Shown here piece after piece: positions 26,514 to 35,510 of a stretch of 64,000 nt of DNA. Position 1 is the stretch's first letter, and every line of letters begins with the position of its first letter. A program made the position numbers and the translations under genes. The stretch is from JAALKW01 sp963974485. GTDB lineage: Bacteria > Pseudomonadota > Gammaproteobacteria > Legionellales > Legionellaceae. Where the stretch lies: NCBI GenBank assembly GCA_963974485.1, contig CAXBBS010000003.1, positions 1 to 64,000 on the forward strand. Direction: 5' to 3'. Under the pieces are notes generated by a model. That model searched no databases and had not been told where the DNA came from. It worked only from the letters and a program-made list of their open reading frames with translations.

Positions 26514-26634
26514 GCTCTTTTCTCCTGAGTAATGATTACCTTAAAAATTCATCATTCAAATATCATAATTTGAATGCTCACGTTATAAGATTGTTTGTCT
26601 AAACACACATCAAACAACGTCGATGCAGATTAAG

Positions 26635-26660
26635 ATGGGGACAATTTTTGATATTTCAAG
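26635..26660 (-). promoter_or_regulatory. Sigma-32 (RpoH) heat-shock promoter of groSL
   Basis: The minus strand reads CTTGAA (26655-26660), a 14-bp spacer, then CCCCATCT starting at 26640. This is a near-perfect match to the RpoH consensus CTTGAA-N(13-15)-CCCCATnT. The predicted transcript has a leader of about 115 nt before groS. Confidence 0.85.
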
Positions 26661-26786
26661 AGAGAGCGCTAAAAAAATTACACTAAAAAATTACACTAAG
26701 TTAAGTGATCGCTTTCACATTAAAGCCACATCATCTAACATGAATAGACAAAAACATACAAATATCTATTAAAAGGCCATCTAATT

Positions 26787-27038
26787 ATGACATCTAATAC
26801 ACCTAATATTATTATCTATAGCACCCCCTATTGCCCTTACTGTGTACGAGCAAAAGACTTATTAACACGAAAAGGACTCGGCTTTACTGAAATTTTAATC
26901 GATGAAGATGATCAAAAACGCGAAGAAATGATTGCCAAAACCAACCGAATGACAGTTCCTCAAATTTTTATTGGTGAACAACATGTCGGTGGTTACGATG
27001 ATTTGTATGCTTTAGATCGCGCTGGTAAATTAATATGA
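26787..27038 (+). CDS. grxC: Glutaredoxin 3 (GrxC family)
   Basis: This 83-residue cytoplasmic thiol oxidoreductase has a CPYC active site in IIIYSTPYCPYCVRAKDLL, the cis-Pro loop TVPQIFIGEQHVGGYDDL and the typical C-terminal helix. It uses glutathione to reduce disulfides. The stop overlaps the tspO start by ATGA, so it leads a five-gene operon. Confidence 0.95.
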   Translation: MTSNTPNIIIYSTPYCPYCVRAKDLLTRKGLGFTEILIDEDDQKREEMIAKTNRMTVPQIFIGEQHVGGYDDLYALDRAGKLI

Positions 27039-27517
27039 CTAAAAATATACCCCAAAAATCACTCGCCATCCTAAGTTGGATTATTGTATTTGAATGCATC
27101 AGTTACGGTCTTGGTCAGCTCTCAGCTGCGAGTATACCCACATGGTATGCAGCCTTAAATAAATCAACACTCACCCCACCGGGCTTTGTTTTTGGTATTG
27201 TTTGGCCTATTTTATACGCCATGATTGCTATCGCTGGATGGTCTCTTTGGACATCCCGCAAACAACCCCAAGCAGAACGAGCCCTCGTATTTTTTAGTAT
27301 CCAAATGATTTTAAATTGGGCCTGGTCGCCGCTCTTTTTTTATTTTCATCTCATAACAGCTAGTTTTATATGTATCATATGCACGACCGTGTTTACCCTC
27401 ATCACGATTATTGTAACCAAAGATAATTACAAATTAACCAGCCTGATGTTAATGCCTTATTTCCTATGGCTACTTTTCGCAAGTTATCTCAACAGCGTCA
27501 CCTGGATATTAAATTAA
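27035..27517 (+). CDS. tspO: TspO/MBR family membrane protein
   Basis: TspO proteins are five-helix membrane proteins that bind porphyrins and other tetrapyrroles and are linked to oxidative stress. This 160-residue protein shows WYAALNKSTLTPPGFVFGIVWPILYAMIAIAGW and LNWAWSPLFF, the conserved Trp-rich ligand pocket, with five hydrophobic segments. It overlaps grxC (ATGA) and abuts dsbD (TAATG). Confidence 0.93.
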   Translation: MTKNIPQKSLAILSWIIVFECISYGLGQLSAASIPTWYAALNKSTLTPPGFVFGIVWPILYAMIAIAGWSLWTSRKQPQAERALVFFSIQMILNWAWSPLFFYFHLITASFICIICTTVFTLITIIVTKDNYKLTSLMLMPYFLWLLFASYLNSVTWILN

Positions 27518-29292
27518 TGTTTATAAAATCTATGGCTCGATTTGGCTTTTTATTTTTTATTCTCATGCTGTCAGTTACAGCCTCAGCATCTCCACTTAAT
27601 CCACCACCTGCAGACACGGTATTTCAACTTCATGTGAAAGCGCATGATCCCAACACGCTTTTACTCACATGGGATATTAAACCAGGATTTTTTTTATACC
27701 GTGACCGTATTCGTATCGTCGCTTCAAATAACGACCTCATCGATCTAGCTGACATCAAGCTTCCTGTTGCACAAACAAAAACAAATCGCCTCAATCAAAC
27801 CATTTTAATTTACCGTGAACATTTAAAACTACCGCTAAGCCTTGTGGCTCTACATCCAGGTGAAACCATTATTAATATAAATTACCAGGGCTGTGCTGAC
27901 GATGGTTTTTGTTACCCTCCCGAATCACGTGCGATCAAACTCAGTATTAATCCCAAGCTCGCCTTAACGCATGCCGAGTTAATTTTTCCAGCCCCCATAC
28001 TTCCCCCAAAAACCGCAACACTAAGCTCAGCATTTACCCATCATGACTGGCCTATCACGCTTTTAATTTTTTTAGGCTTAGGCTTGCTCTTATCCTTCAC
28101 GCCTTGTGTGTTACCTATGATTCCTGTGCTCTCCGGTATTTTAGTCGGCCACGGCAAAAATTTGTCAACACGCAAAGCTTTTTTACTCTCACTCACTTAT
28201 GTGCTTAGCATGTCGTTGACCTATGCCGCGATCGGCGCCGCTGTCACACTCATGGGTGAAAACTTTCAAGTGCTGTTACAAACCCCTTGGGCGATTAGTT
28301 TGTTTAGTTTACTTTTTGTTGCCCTCGCATTCTCGATGTTTGGCGCGTATGACTTAAAACTACCTGTATCATGGCAATCCAAACTCGCCAACGTAAGCTA
28401 CCATCAAGCCACAGGGCATTATTTAGGTGCTGCAGCCATGGGATGCCTTTCAACACTTATCCTATCGCCCTGTGTGACCGCGCCATTGATTGGTGCACTT
28501 GCCTACATTGCACAAACAGGGAATATATTACTGGGTACAGCATCGCTATTTTTCTTAGGTCTAGGCATGGGGCTCCCGCTTCTTTTGGTCGGCGCATCGC
28601 TCGGACGATGGCTCCCTCATGCCGGCAACTGGATGAACACAGTAAAATCAATCTTTGGTATCATGCTATTAGGTATTGCTATCTATCTTATGAGTCGCCT
28701 GCTCCCACCGTTTATTATCATGCTCTTATGGTCAAGTTTGCTGGTATTTTCAGGAATAACACTTGGCGCACTGCGTACGGCAACCTCAAACCTAACACGC
28801 CTTAGTCGAGGCCTAGGCATCATGCTCTTAGCCTATGGCTTACTGATTCTATTCGGCGCAAGCTACGGTAATACAAACCCATTAAAACCTCTTACCGCAT
28901 CTCATTCACACACAGCATCACATACACACGCACGTGTTCTCACAACACTTGAGGAAACCGAACAAGCGCTCGAGCAAGCGGCGAAACAACATCAACCGGT
29001 AATATTAGATTTTTACGCTGACTGGTGCACCGCCTGTAAATCTCTCGAAGCTAACACACTACGCGATCCTAAAGTCCAAGAAGCCATGCAAAATATATTA
29101 ATATTAAAAATAGATCTTACGGCCAATAACCATGAAAGCCGTGCTTTGCTGCATGAATTTGAAGTGATCGCACCTCCTACGTTTGTTTTTTTTGATGCAT
29201 CAGGGCAAAAGCACCCTGAACTTCGCCTGGTCGGTGATATCTCGGTTTCTGCATTACAGGAGAACCTAGAAGCATTAAAGGCTGATTTATGA
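27517..29292 (+). CDS. dsbD: Thiol:disulfide interchange protein DsbD
   Basis: DsbD moves electrons from cytoplasmic thioredoxin to periplasmic DsbC/DsbG and to cytochrome c maturation. From the ATG at 27517 it has a signal peptide (FLFFILMLSVTASASP), a periplasmic alpha domain with GCADDGFCYPP, eight membrane helices with FTPCVLPM and LSPCVTAPLIG, and a C-terminal thioredoxin-like gamma domain with ADWCTACKSLE. All six redox cysteines are visible. A longer frame from 27466 would spoil the signal peptide. It sits between tspO and crcB with overlapping junctions. Confidence 0.95.
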   Translation: MFIKSMARFGFLFFILMLSVTASASPLNPPPADTVFQLHVKAHDPNTLLLTWDIKPGFFLYRDRIRIVASNNDLIDLADIKLPVAQTKTNRLNQTILIYREHLKLPLSLVALHPGETIININYQGCADDGFCYPPESRAIKLSINPKLALTHAELIFPAPILPPKTATLSSAFTHHDWPITLLIFLGLGLLLSFTPCVLPMIPVLSGILVGHGKNLSTRKAFLLSLTYVLSMSLTYAAIGAAVTLMGENFQVLLQTPWAISLFSLLFVALAFSMFGAYDLKLPVSWQSKLANVSYHQATGHYLGAAAMGCLSTLILSPCVTAPLIGALAYIAQTGNILLGTASLFFLGLGMGLPLLLVGASLGRWLPHAGNWMNTVKSIFGIMLLGIAIYLMSRLLPPFIIMLLWSSLLVFSGITLGALRTATSNLTRLSRGLGIMLLAYGLLILFGASYGNTNPLKPLTASHSHTASHTHARVLTTLEETEQALEQAAKQHQPVILDFYADWCTACKSLEANTLRDPKVQEAMQNILILKIDLTANNHESRALLHEFEVIAPPTFVFFDASGQKHPELRLVGDISVSALQENLEALKADL

Positions 29293-29666
29293 TTAATCTT
29301 GTATTAATTTTTTTAGGCTCAGGGCTTGGCGCTATAAGCCGCTACGGCCTATCAAATCTAGTACATGGCCTCGTAGGTCGTGCGTTTCCTTACGGAACAC
29401 TCGTGGTGAATGCAAGCGGCTCGTTTATTATGGGCTTACTTTTTATGATTATTTTGGAACGCTTTGGTGCACTCGCGCCCCAGTTGCGTGCGTTCTTACT
29501 GATAGGCTTTTTGGGCGGTTATACAACGTTCTCTTCTTTTTCAATTGAAACACTCACGCTATTAGAACAAGGCGCTTGGGTTAGTGCTGGTTTGAATATA
29601 TTGCTTAATATTATCGTATGTATTTCACTCGCCTGGCTGGGCGTACTCGGAGCACGAAGCTTATGA
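29289..29666 (+). CDS. crcB: Fluoride ion exporter CrcB/Fluc
   Basis: This 125-residue protein with four membrane helices has GSGLGAISRYGLS at its start, YGTLVVNASGSFIMG with the pore asparagine, and FLGGYTTFSSFSIE with the conserved Phe-box. Fluc channels are dual-topology dimers that export fluoride. It overlaps both dsbD and the following gene by ATGA. I did not find a fluoride riboswitch, as expected for an internal operon gene. Confidence 0.95.
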   Translation: MINLVLIFLGSGLGAISRYGLSNLVHGLVGRAFPYGTLVVNASGSFIMGLLFMIILERFGALAPQLRAFLLIGFLGGYTTFSSFSIETLTLLEQGAWVSAGLNILLNIIVCISLAWLGVLGARSL

Positions 29667-29974
29667 ACGCTATCAATATTGTTGATGTTGTCATGGTAAA
29701 AATTTATATCACCGAATCATCCAAGCTTTTAAAGCCAACGCTTGAATATTTAAAAAACGAGGCCAACATCCGTGGCGTCAGTGTTTTTCGTGCCATCAAC
29801 GGTTATGGCGAAAGCGGCAATCATGCTTCATCGCTGCTTGATTTATCGCTGGATTTACCGCTTATGATTGAATTTTTTGATGAGAAAAATAAAATTAATC
29901 TTGCTTTAGAGCATTTATCCAAAACCATCAAACCCGAACATATGGTGTTTTGGGATGCTCAAGCAGCAAATTGA
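29663..29974 (+). CDS. DUF190 family protein
   Basis: DUF190 proteins are small ferredoxin-fold, PII-like trimers often encoded beside crcB. This 103-residue protein reads VKIYITESSKLLKPTLEYL and RGVSVFRAINGYGESG, which are typical. I choose the ATG at 29663 because it overlaps the crcB stop (ATGA), consistent with the other junctions in the operon. A role in fluoride resistance or ion sensing is suggested by context only. Confidence 0.9.
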   Translation: MNAINIVDVVMVKIYITESSKLLKPTLEYLKNEANIRGVSVFRAINGYGESGNHASSLLDLSLDLPLMIEFFDEKNKINLALEHLSKTIKPEHMVFWDAQAAN

Positions 29975-30064
29975 TGTATCCCTCTTACCCCTTTGCTTAA
30001 AGCTCTGGTGTATCTGTAGTAGCTCCGCCTCTTAATTTACCTTTAAGCAACCTTCAATCTCCTC

Positions 30065-30712
30065 CTACTGCCAGAAAGAAATCCAATCATGGATTTTATC
30101 AAACTTCTCAAGGTTGATATCGCACGGAAGCGTTGTCCTATATGGGTATTTATTCTCATTATCCCTGAACATAGCATCCTCTCCGTACACCGCCAGTATG
30201 TTTTTCTCGCAGGTCATTGTCGTCCGGTCATCATTATTGAAAGCAAGATCATAATTTACAAAACGGCTGCGGGACAAATTGATAAGCGCATCAAGCTTCT
30301 TCACATGTTGTGCTGTAAACTCTTTCGGCCTGTATAACGCAATTCGCAGATCATTGTAACTCTGAAAATATTCGATTGCCGGCCCTGTATAAAGCCCTTG
30401 GGTATTATCGGCAAGATTGTCAATATCCGAAATTAAAAACCGTGTTTCACCCAAGTTTTTAAAAGCGATTTTATAGCTGGAAAAGCTACAATTATCTATA
30501 TCTTTGACCATCTTGGATACAAAATCGTCCGAATCGACAAATATCAAGTCCCCCTCCCTGACACTGTTAATCATTTCTGCCGCCGCCGGATTAATTTCTC
30601 TCTCGTTGTTTTTGTTTTCAAAAGAAAATAACATTCCAGATAATGCAAAACTTCCGATCACTAATATAAGAGATAAAAAGTCCCATCTGAATTGGCTGGC
30701 ATTTTTCATCAT
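30065..30712 (-). CDS. YiiX-like permuted NlpC/P60-fold protein, catalytic His apparently replaced
   Basis: The 215-residue protein has an N-terminal membrane anchor (about 10-30). REGDLIFVDSDDF and the later FVNYDLAFNNDDRTTMTCEKN match the two blocks of permuted papain-fold (YiiX/LRAT-like) enzymes, in which the Cys of the second block is the nucleophile. In the first block the expected Ser-His-x-Gly motif reads SSYKIAF, so the catalytic His appears to be Tyr. It may be inactive or use another base. It is the last gene of a three-gene unit, overlapping the preceding gene by 4 bp. Relatives hydrolyse amides or transfer acyl groups; the substrate here is unknown. Confidence 0.6.
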   Translation of the reverse strand: MMKNASQFRWDFLSLILVIGSFALSGMLFSFENKNNEREINPAAAEMINSVREGDLIFVDSDDFVSKMVKDIDNCSFSSYKIAFKNLGETRFLISDIDNLADNTQGLYTGPAIEYFQSYNDLRIALYRPKEFTAQHVKKLDALINLSRSRFVNYDLAFNNDDRTTMTCEKNILAVYGEDAMFRDNENKYPYRTTLPCDINLEKFDKIHDWISFWQ

Positions 30713-31149
30713 AACCCTATGAGTTTGAGTAAACGGTTATAATTAATAAAAATAATAAGGCACATCCCCGGATAAAATACCAAAAAGCTTATAAAAAAAC
30801 TGCTGATAAAAAACTGAGGCACATTGGAATTAAACTTTTTATTCAAATACACGCCTAAATAAATAAACACAATAGGCAATGTAAAAATATAGTTGTTGAT
30901 ATTGATAAAAAAGAGAGGAATAATTTGCAGCAGTACTAATAATAAAATCAGCTTCTTCGGCCACTTAAACCTGCTGAAAAGAAATACTAAAACTATGTTA
31001 TAGAGAAAAAAATAGACTTCAAAACTGAATATTTTATAAAAAATATTAATGATCAGCCCAAGCGCGATCATATTGAGGATATGAAGCACTTGATGTAATT
31101 TTATCGGCAAATATTTCTCTGTAAATTTGTTCAATGGTTTTATCACCAT
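30709..31149 (-). CDS. Small polytopic membrane protein of the acyltransferase cassette
   Basis: I do not recognise this 146-residue protein. It has four or five hydrophobic helices rich in Ile, Leu and Phe and a basic, aromatic surface. It overlaps the acyltransferase gene by about 104 bp and the YiiX-like gene by 4 bp, so it is translated from the same transcript. A later ATG at 31071 would shorten the first overlap, but neither start has a clear ribosome binding site. Base composition is more AT-rich than the flanking core genes. Confidence 0.65.
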   Translation of the reverse strand: MVIKPLNKFTEKYLPIKLHQVLHILNMIALGLIINIFYKIFSFEVYFFLYNIVLVFLFSRFKWPKKLILLLVLLQIIPLFFININNYIFTLPIVFIYLGVYLNKKFNSNVPQFFISSFFISFLVFYPGMCLIIFINYNRLLKLIGL

Positions 31150-31723
31150 AACTGGAAAGGGCTATGACAGAATATTCTATCCGCACATTTTTGATACCAT
31201 CCTTTAAGACCCTATCAGAATCTTCGATATAAAACAAGATTATCTTTCTTTTCGATTTTCTAATAAGAAAATCCACGCCTTTTTTAAACGGCAGTAACGG
31301 CGCCGGTGTCCGGTTTCGCGTACCTTCCGGAAAAAACATAAAGTGCTTGCCGTTTTGCAGTTCCTTTATGGCTTTACGCGCCGCATTTTTATCCCGTATA
31401 TCAACAATCGAGCTGCCCACTCTCGAAGTTAAAATGTTCAAAACCCCTTTATATATGATATTCGATTTTGAAAATGCGGATATGCGGATAATCCCCAGGG
31501 AAAACAGGTATTTCAATATCACGATAGTATCTATAATACTTCGGTGGTTTCCTATAATGATGTAATTTTCTTGAGGATTAATTTCTACCTCCCCTATATT
31601 AGAACAATCAATCTGCATATGGGAAAGAGCCTTTTCCACATAGTTTAATGTCAGAAGCTTTGTAAAAAAAAGCTTTAGAGTATAGAGCGAAAGTTTCAGG
31701 GAGTTTTTGTTTATATATTTCAT
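31046..31723 (-). CDS. PlsC-like 1-acylglycerol-3-phosphate O-acyltransferase family protein
   Basis: The 225-residue protein has the acyltransferase motifs NHRSIID (NHxxxxD), FFPEGTRNRTPAPLLPFKKG and a short hydrophobic N-terminus. PlsC-type enzymes transfer acyl chains from acyl-ACP or acyl-CoA to lysolipids at the inner membrane. It is the first gene of a three-gene AT-rich cassette with a small membrane protein and a YiiX-like protein, so the true acceptor may be an unusual lipid. It is probably not the housekeeping PlsC, which is usually found in other contexts. Confidence 0.8.
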   Translation of the reverse strand: MKYINKNSLKLSLYTLKLFFTKLLTLNYVEKALSHMQIDCSNIGEVEINPQENYIIIGNHRSIIDTIVILKYLFSLGIIRISAFSKSNIIYKGVLNILTSRVGSSIVDIRDKNAARKAIKELQNGKHFMFFPEGTRNRTPAPLLPFKKGVDFLIRKSKRKIILFYIEDSDRVLKDGIKNVRIEYSVIALSSYGDKTIEQIYREIFADKITSSASYPQYDRAWADH

Positions 31724-31919
31724 GCGGTATCAATCCGATAAATTTGTAACATACATACTTCTGTCTCAGAAGTAAATTTATTTAATTTAACCGAATATAC
31801 CCGAAAAAGTGGTGGTGTTTCAAATCTGTTTTCACACATTTCATTCAAAGTTTACACTTTAGGGAATTGAACCCATAGTGAGATTGTCCGAATTCTTGGT
31901 GGCATTATAATATTTGCTA

Positions 31920-34142
31920 CTACAACACCTGGCGTCGTGCCTCGAGTACATTGGGAATCTGCTCCAACTGCCCCAACAATCGCGATAAATCACTTAAACT
32001 TGCGACTTCAATAGTGAGGGTGAGATGCGTCATGTTTTCTTTTTTATGCAGTTGAGTTTGCAGGGCAAATAAATAGGCTTTTTCATTGGCTAACAACGCG
32101 GTAATATCCCGCAGGAGACCTTGCCTATCAAACGCTCGAATCAACACATCAACAGCATAACGTTCCGATGTTGCACTACCCCAGGTCACATCTAAAAACC
32201 GCTGTTTTTGTTTTTCGCCCGAATGCATGACATTGGAGCAATCTTGCCGATGGACCGAGACCCCTCGCCCAACGGTCACATAACCAAGAACCGGATCACC
32301 AGGCACAGGCTGACAACAACGTGCCATGTGCGTGAGTAGGTTTCCCACCCCCTCAACCTGAAGATCATCGGTCGTTAAGTCTCCACGCTTGGGTGGAAGC
32401 TTAATCATACGTTCCATCGATGGTTCAGGCAGTGCCTCTGTTGGCGGCTTTAAACGAGATATAATTTGAGCAAGTTTTAGATCACCTCGCCCCAGTGCTG
32501 CACGTAAATCATCAATATGCTTTAAATTAAACGTGGATAAGACTTCGTTTAAACGCTCAGATCGCATACCAAGGGCTTTCATTTCTTTGGCGAGTATTTC
32601 TTGGCCATGAAGGCGATGCTCTTCAAAATCTTGCATTTTAAACCAATGCAAGACTTTTGCTTTTGCTCGAGGCGTTTTTAAATAACCCAGGTGCGGGTTA
32701 ATCCAATCACGTGATGGCCTCAAATCTTTACCCGTTAGAATTTCAACTTTATCACCGGTTTTTAATAAATACGTGAGCGGAACAATATGTCCGTTCGCTT
32801 TGGCGCCCCGGCACCGGTGACCAATGTCGCTGTGTACCTGATAGGCAAAATCAAGCGGTGTGACGCCTTGGGGTAAATCTAAAATATCACCGTCCGGCGT
32901 AAAGACATACACACGATCATCTAAAAACTCAGCATCAATCGATTCAGCTATACCTTGACTGACCGCCATTTCGCGGTGCCATGCTAAAACCTCACGAAGC
33001 CATTCTATTTTTCGTTCATGTGATTCTTGCACTAACTGACCGGGTGATTCTTTATATTTCCAATGCGCAGCAACACCCATTTCAGCTTGCTCATGCATTT
33101 GAAATGTTCGAATTTGGACCTCAAACGTTTGTCCTTCAGGCCCTTCAACAGCGGTATGCAACGACTGATAACCGTTGGGTTTGGTATTGACGATATAATC
33201 ATCAAACTCACTGGGGATTTGCTTCCATAAAACATGAACGCAAGCCAAAACTTCGTAGCACTGCTCAGTTGTTTCCACCAAAACACGTACCGCTGTCGCA
33301 TCATAAATTTCTTGGAGCGAGACGTTTTTACGCATCATTTTACGGTAAATACTATGAATATGCTTCGAACGACCGTACACGGCCGAATGATCGATATGCA
33401 TACTGGCAAGCTGGATATTTAATTCTTTCACCAACCAATCAACATAACGATCGCGTTCAAGCCGTTTTGTTTTGAGGCCGGACGCGATGGCTTTATATTC
33501 TTTGGGATGTAAATAGCGAAAAGCTAAATCTTCCATCTCCCATTTAATTGCACCAATTCCTAAGCGATTAGCTAAAGGCGCATAAATTTCCATGATTTCC
33601 ATGGCCAAATGCCGGCGTTGTTTTTCTGGCATGTGCGTTGCCGAACGTATAACGCATAAACGTTCCGCAAGCTTAATCAAGACCACACGCACATCATCGA
33701 CCATGGCGAGTAGCATTTTCCTAATATTATCTAATTGTTGTTTATCTTGAGAGGATTTTCCTGTTGTCTTCTGAAAGCTGGAGAGCGCATTCATACGATC
33801 AACACCACATACGAGACGCGCAACGTCTTTACCTAACTGTTCTTCGATGTCGTCTACAGACAATTCAGCGTAATGAACACTTTCAAACAAAATAGCAGCA
33901 GCCAGCGTATCTTGACCGACCTCTAAGTCGGCCAAAACATCCGCCATCGCTAAGCCCTGCTGTAAACAGGAAATGCCGGCCTCAGTCACATGATCATGCC
34001 CCGCAAGCTGCGCTAAACCACACGCGCCCCGAACTTTTTCCATGTTTTGAAAGTAACCTCGATTACCAATGTATTGAAGCCATTTTTGAACATCAATACT
34101 TCCATCGGATAATAAGGCAATACCTTCCCTGACTTTAACCAT
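31920..34142 (-). CDS. relA: GTP pyrophosphokinase RelA ((p)ppGpp synthetase I)
   Basis: RelA makes (p)ppGpp on ribosomes stalled with uncharged tRNA. The 740-residue protein has an N-terminal pseudo-hydrolase domain in which the HDxxED motif has become FESVHY, marking it as synthetase-only. It also has the synthetase (IHSIYRKMMRKN, NGYQSLHTAVEGPEG, VQIRTFQMHEQAE), a TGS domain (VYVFTPDGDILDLPQG), the zinc-finger region and a C-terminal ACT domain. It follows rlmD by 7 bp, the same order as in E. coli. Confidence 0.96.
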   Translation of the reverse strand: MVKVREGIALLSDGSIDVQKWLQYIGNRGYFQNMEKVRGACGLAQLAGHDHVTEAGISCLQQGLAMADVLADLEVGQDTLAAAILFESVHYAELSVDDIEEQLGKDVARLVCGVDRMNALSSFQKTTGKSSQDKQQLDNIRKMLLAMVDDVRVVLIKLAERLCVIRSATHMPEKQRRHLAMEIMEIYAPLANRLGIGAIKWEMEDLAFRYLHPKEYKAIASGLKTKRLERDRYVDWLVKELNIQLASMHIDHSAVYGRSKHIHSIYRKMMRKNVSLQEIYDATAVRVLVETTEQCYEVLACVHVLWKQIPSEFDDYIVNTKPNGYQSLHTAVEGPEGQTFEVQIRTFQMHEQAEMGVAAHWKYKESPGQLVQESHERKIEWLREVLAWHREMAVSQGIAESIDAEFLDDRVYVFTPDGDILDLPQGVTPLDFAYQVHSDIGHRCRGAKANGHIVPLTYLLKTGDKVEILTGKDLRPSRDWINPHLGYLKTPRAKAKVLHWFKMQDFEEHRLHGQEILAKEMKALGMRSERLNEVLSTFNLKHIDDLRAALGRGDLKLAQIISRLKPPTEALPEPSMERMIKLPPKRGDLTTDDLQVEGVGNLLTHMARCCQPVPGDPVLGYVTVGRGVSVHRQDCSNVMHSGEKQKQRFLDVTWGSATSERYAVDVLIRAFDRQGLLRDITALLANEKAYLFALQTQLHKKENMTHLTLTIEVASLSDLSRLLGQLEQIPNVLEARRQVL

Positions 34143-34149
34143 GCGCTCC

Positions 34150-35484
34150 CTACCTTCGTTTAAATAACCCCATCACTTCGACGTGCGTTGTATGAGGAAA
34201 CATATCCATGACGCCAAGTTTGTCTAAAACATATCCTTGTTGATTAAGCACTTCAGCATCCCGTGCAAATGTTGCTGGGTTACATGAAACATAAAGTATG
34301 CTTTCTGGATTAATATGCTTAATTTTCTTCACAATTGCAAATGCACCCGTACGTGGTGGATCGACTAAAAGCTTATTGCAGCCATGCTGCTTCAAGGGCA
34401 ATAAGGCTTCTTCATCATCCAAATTGGCACAGAAAAACTGCGTGTTGGTGAGATGATTTCTTAAGGCGTTCGCACTCGCACGCTCGACCATCGTGTCGCT
34501 GCCTTCCACACCCACAACACGTGCGCAACGTGTTGCAAGTGGCAATGAAAAATTACCTAAGCCACAAAATAAATCCAACACCACATCATCAGCTGTTAAT
34601 GCCAACCAATCAAGCGCTTGCGTGACCATTTTTCGATTAAGACCCGAGTTTACTTGCGTAAAATCTGTTGGATAAAACGAAAAATTTATATTTTGATCGG
34701 GCAGTTGATAACTGAGCGTATCATCCCCTTCGGGGTAAAATAACTTAACGCTATCCATGCCTGCAGGCTGCAAAAAAATACGAAAATCCGTAGCATCAGA
34801 AAACGCACGAAATTTAGCTTTATCGGCTTCACTCAAATCAGATAGATGCCTAAAAACAAGTGCAATAACATCATCGCCAGCGGCCACTTCGATTTGTGGA
34901 AATATCTGCGGCTCATCCATCGACCCTAAAAGATTGCTTAACACATCCAGTGACATACCAACTTTTTCATGGAGTATAAAACACTGCTCAATATCAGCGA
35001 CATAGCGTCCATTATGTTTTTCACGAAATCCGATTAAAACACGCCCTTTTTTTGCAACAAAGTTTACACTCAACCGCGCACGGTTACGATAGTGCCAAAT
35101 ACTCGATGCGGATAACGCAGGTGCAACATGTTTAGGCTCAAGATGGCCAATACGCATAAGCAATTCTAAAACTAAGTTTTCTTTTTCATGGATTTGAATC
35201 GCTGGATTAAGATGCTGCAACGAACATCCGCCACATACGCCATGATGCGGACATTTCGGCTCCACGCGATCCGCTGATGGCTCTTCAACCGACAACACGC
35301 GCCCTTCATCAAAATCACGTTTTTTGCGTAATAGCTCAAACGTCACCAGCTCTCCGGCAAGCGCACCATCAATAAACGTTGCTTTACCATCGATACGTGC
35401 GAGCCCACGCCCATCATGGCTTAATTTTTCTACTCGTGCTGTTACGGGAACTTTTGAAACACGAGGCTTACGTCGAGAACTCAT
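34150..35484 (-). CDS. rlmD: 23S rRNA (uracil-1939-C5)-methyltransferase RlmD
   Basis: The 444-residue protein begins with a TRAM RNA-binding domain (VEKLSHDGRGLARIDGKATFI), then the Fe-S cysteine cluster CPHHGVCGGC, and a C-terminal Rossmann methyltransferase with DLFCGLGNFSLPLA for SAM and VSCNPATFARD holding the catalytic Cys. It methylates U1939 of 23S rRNA. It lies between rluB and relA in a unit transcribed leftwards. Confidence 0.95.
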   Translation of the reverse strand: MSSRRKPRVSKVPVTARVEKLSHDGRGLARIDGKATFIDGALAGELVTFELLRKKRDFDEGRVLSVEEPSADRVEPKCPHHGVCGGCSLQHLNPAIQIHEKENLVLELLMRIGHLEPKHVAPALSASSIWHYRNRARLSVNFVAKKGRVLIGFREKHNGRYVADIEQCFILHEKVGMSLDVLSNLLGSMDEPQIFPQIEVAAGDDVIALVFRHLSDLSEADKAKFRAFSDATDFRIFLQPAGMDSVKLFYPEGDDTLSYQLPDQNINFSFYPTDFTQVNSGLNRKMVTQALDWLALTADDVVLDLFCGLGNFSLPLATRCARVVGVEGSDTMVERASANALRNHLTNTQFFCANLDDEEALLPLKQHGCNKLLVDPPRTGAFAIVKKIKHINPESILYVSCNPATFARDAEVLNQQGYVLDKLGVMDMFPHTTHVEVMGLFKRR

Positions 35485-35510
35485 AAATATCTACCACCCA
35501 TCTTAACCAT

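Noticed and set aside
26520..26786. CIRCE element (HrcA site) in front of groS
   Set aside because: No TTAGCACTC-N9-GAGTGCTAA repeat is present; the sigma-32 promoter explains control.
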